From Negativicutes bacterium (GTDB lineage Bacteria; Bacillota_C; Negativicutes; Sporomusales_B; JARLHX01), in contig JARLHX010000375.1 in assembly GCA_031292035.1 (NCBI GenBank), positions 62,001 to 126,000 on the forward strand: DNA of 64,000 nucleotides, given 5' to 3'. The position numbers were made by a program, and so were the translations under genes. Shown piece by piece: positions 62,508 through 64,000 of this stretch. The notes below the pieces were generated by a model. The model did no database searches and was not told the origin of the DNA. It saw nothing but the letters and a program-made list of their open reading frames with translations. Within the stretch, counting starts at the first letter, position 1. The number at the start of each line of letters is the position of its first letter.

Positions 62508-63611
62508 TCATTTTAACCCCACATAGCGGGAAATATTCAACAGTATACCCACCCCGGCCAGGGTAAAAATCAGTGCCGAGCCGCCGAAACTGATAAACGG
62601 CAGCGGAATCCCGGTAACTGGCATCGATGCAGTGACTACGGCGATATTCATCAGCGCCTGCACGACAATCATGGTGGTCAGTCCTGCCGCCAGCACACTG
62701 CCGTAAATATCGGGTGCAGAAATCGCTATTCTCAGTCCGCGCCAAGCGAAGAGAAAGAAGAGGATAATAACCGTCACCGTTCCGATAAAGCCGAGTTCTT
62801 CACCCAAAATGGCAAAGATAAAATCGGTATGAGGCTCAGGCAAGTAGAGGAACTTTTCCCGGCTACGGCCCAACCCCACTCCAAAAAGACCGCCAGAGCC
62901 AATGGCATATAGCGACTGAATAATATGATAGCCGGTATCAAGCGGATCGGACCAGGGATCGCTGAAAGCCAAAAGGCGCCGCAGGCGATAGGGCTCAACA
63001 ATGATCGCGGTAATGATCCCCGCTACCCCGGCGAATCCCATAGACGCCAGATGGGAAATCTTTGCCCCTGCCGTAAAGAGAAGCACGAAAACCGTGCCGC
63101 TGATCGCCAGGGCAGTACCGAGATCAGGCTCCTTGAGGATGAGGCCGAAAACCAGCAACAACATTAATAGCTGCGGCAAGAGCCCTTTGAGGAAACTGGT
63201 CATTTTATCTTGATTTTTGGTCAGGCTTTCAGCCGAAAAGAGCACCATGCTCAGTTTGGCAATCTCGGACGGCTGCAGATACAGTGAACCGAACCCCAGC
63301 CACCGCCGGGCTCCGTTTACCACTTTGCCTAATCCAGGCACCAAGACCAGGACAAGGAGAATCAACGTGACCAGCATGATGGGTTTGGCCAACCTGCGCC
63401 ACACATGATAGTCGATACTCATTGTAAAGAACATCGCCAATAACCCGAGTGCTACCCAAATGATTTGGCGTTTGAGAAAGTAATAGCTGTCATCGAAGTT
63501 GACGTAGGCAGAGACCGCACTTGAACTGTAGACCATCACAACACCAAGTCCTAGCAAGGCAATAACCGTAAAAAAGATGATAAAATCTGGCGATTGAGGT
63601 CTTCCCGCCAA
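62508..63611 (-). CDS. ftsW: Septal peptidoglycan polymerase FtsW/SpoVE
   Basis: A 367-residue SEDS glycosyltransferase with about ten membrane helices. The characteristic blocks NGARRWLGFGSLYLQPSEIAKLSMV and RLLAFSDPWSDPLDTGYHIIQSLYAIGSGGLFGVGLGRS are present, and ITGIPLPFISFGGSALIF-type sequence near the end. It polymerises lipid II with a partner transpeptidase. It begins at TTG 63611 behind GGAGGG. Being in a spore-former it could serve division, sporulation or both. Confidence 0.95.
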   Translation of the reverse strand: MAGRPQSPDFIIFFTVIALLGLGVVMVYSSSAVSAYVNFDDSYYFLKRQIIWVALGLLAMFFTMSIDYHVWRRLAKPIMLVTLILLVLVLVPGLGKVVNGARRWLGFGSLYLQPSEIAKLSMVLFSAESLTKNQDKMTSFLKGLLPQLLMLLLVFGLILKEPDLGTALAISGTVFVLLFTAGAKISHLASMGFAGVAGIITAIIVEPYRLRRLLAFSDPWSDPLDTGYHIIQSLYAIGSGGLFGVGLGRSREKFLYLPEPHTDFIFAILGEELGFIGTVTVIILFFLFAWRGLRIAISAPDIYGSVLAAGLTTMIVVQALMNIAVVTASMPVTGIPLPFISFGGSALIFTLAGVGILLNISRYVGLK

Positions 63612-63622
63612 GGTACTCCCTC

Positions 63623-64000
63623 CTATTTCAAGCGATGAACCAGCTCTTTAAACGCTTTCCCCCGTTCTTCGTAATTGTTGAACATATCATAACTGGCACA
63701 CGCCGGCGAGAGTACGACCACCTGGGGCGGCCGAGCCAGCTGATGGGCCAGTTTTACTCCACTGGAAAAGTCATCTACACAATGAATATTTTTCACACCC
63801 TGCCGGACCGCCGCTTCATTAAAGCGTTCTTTGGCTTCGCCCAGGAGGATCAAGTGATCGACTCGTTCTTTAATCAATTGCATAAACTCGCTAAGATCGG
63901 TATTTTTATCCTTCCCGCCGGCAATCAGGATAATGTTTGCAGGAAAGGCTTCCAGCGCCTTGATCGATGATTCAGGGTTGGTTGCCTTGGAGTCGTTGTA
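63623..64000 (-). CDS. murD: UDP-N-acetylmuramoylalanine-D-glutamate ligase, C-terminal part
   Basis: The last 125 residues of MurD, open at the right edge of the window. The visible part begins YNDSKATNPESSIKALEAF, the family's Mur-ligase C-terminal domain entry, continues with IILIAGGKDKN and ends LSPACASYDMFNNYEERGKAFKELV. It adds D-Glu to UDP-MurNAc-L-Ala. It lies 12 bases upstream of ftsW in the same unit. The N-terminal and central ATP-binding domains are beyond the window. Confidence 0.95.
   Translation of the reverse strand, partial: YNDSKATNPESSIKALEAFPANIILIAGGKDKNTDLSEFMQLIKERVDHLILLGEAKERFNEAAVRQGVKNIHCVDDFSSGVKLAHQLARPPQVVVLSPACASYDMFNNYEERGKAFKELVHRLK

Overview
The window reads as a chromosomal segment of an anaerobic, endospore-forming, diderm Firmicute, most likely a Negativicute of the Sporomusaceae type. 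The support is: sporulation genes (spoIIGA, sigE, sigG, spoIIR, a YlmC-type gene), a class III anaerobic ribonucleotide reductase, a T-box leader, Bacillus/Clostridium-like gene order (ylm/divIVA/ileS and dcw clusters), and at the left edge a signal-peptide protein resembling the short beta-barrel proteins of Negativicutes outer membranes. No mobile element, CRISPR array, tRNA or rRNA was seen.

Left part (1-14.9 kb): a truncated outer-membrane-type gene, cca, a tiny lysine-rich gene, an HD-GYP-like gene, speD, two low-complexity genes (one a tandem-repeat protein with a His cluster), a two-component system, then the leftward cluster yggS-sepF-proC-ylmH-divIVA-DUF167-ileS, with an ileS T-box between DUF167 and ileS.

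Middle (14.9-31 kb): a Thr/Ala-rich protein, an orphan solute-binding lipoprotein, then a leftward operon of five oxidoreductase subunits plus P5C dehydrogenase. This looks like a multi-subunit proline (or similar imino acid) oxidation pathway. It has a recognisable sigma-54 promoter and an adjacent sigma-54 activator. Next come an FtsH-like protease with a membrane partner, a DUF378 protein, a sporulation-type histidine kinase, pgeF, and a B12/radical SAM protein.

31-43.4 kb: nrdR-nrdD-nrdG behind two tandem NrdR boxes; then a leftward operon for 4-hydroxybutyrate metabolism (ferritin-like protein, permease, 4-hydroxybutyryl-CoA dehydratase, NifU-like protein, small Cys protein, CoA-transferase, an unknown protein, and a short selenoprotein with in-frame TGA and SECIS-like hairpin). 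It starts at a consensus sigma-54 promoter next to its own CBS-PAS-AAA+ activator. The selenoprotein would be missed by a standard gene caller and is the most notable find.

Right part (43.4-64 kb): a lipid-anchored or exported protein, YlmC, a large GAF-GAF-PAS-GGDEF-HD-GYP protein, a MutT enzyme, motAB, then spoIIR-sigG (behind a sigma-F-type promoter), sigE-spoIIGA, ftsZ-ftsA, sbp-DUF881-ftsQ, and ddl-murA-murC-murG-ftsW-murD (murD truncated by the window edge). Intrinsic terminators split this cell-division and wall cluster into separate transcription units.
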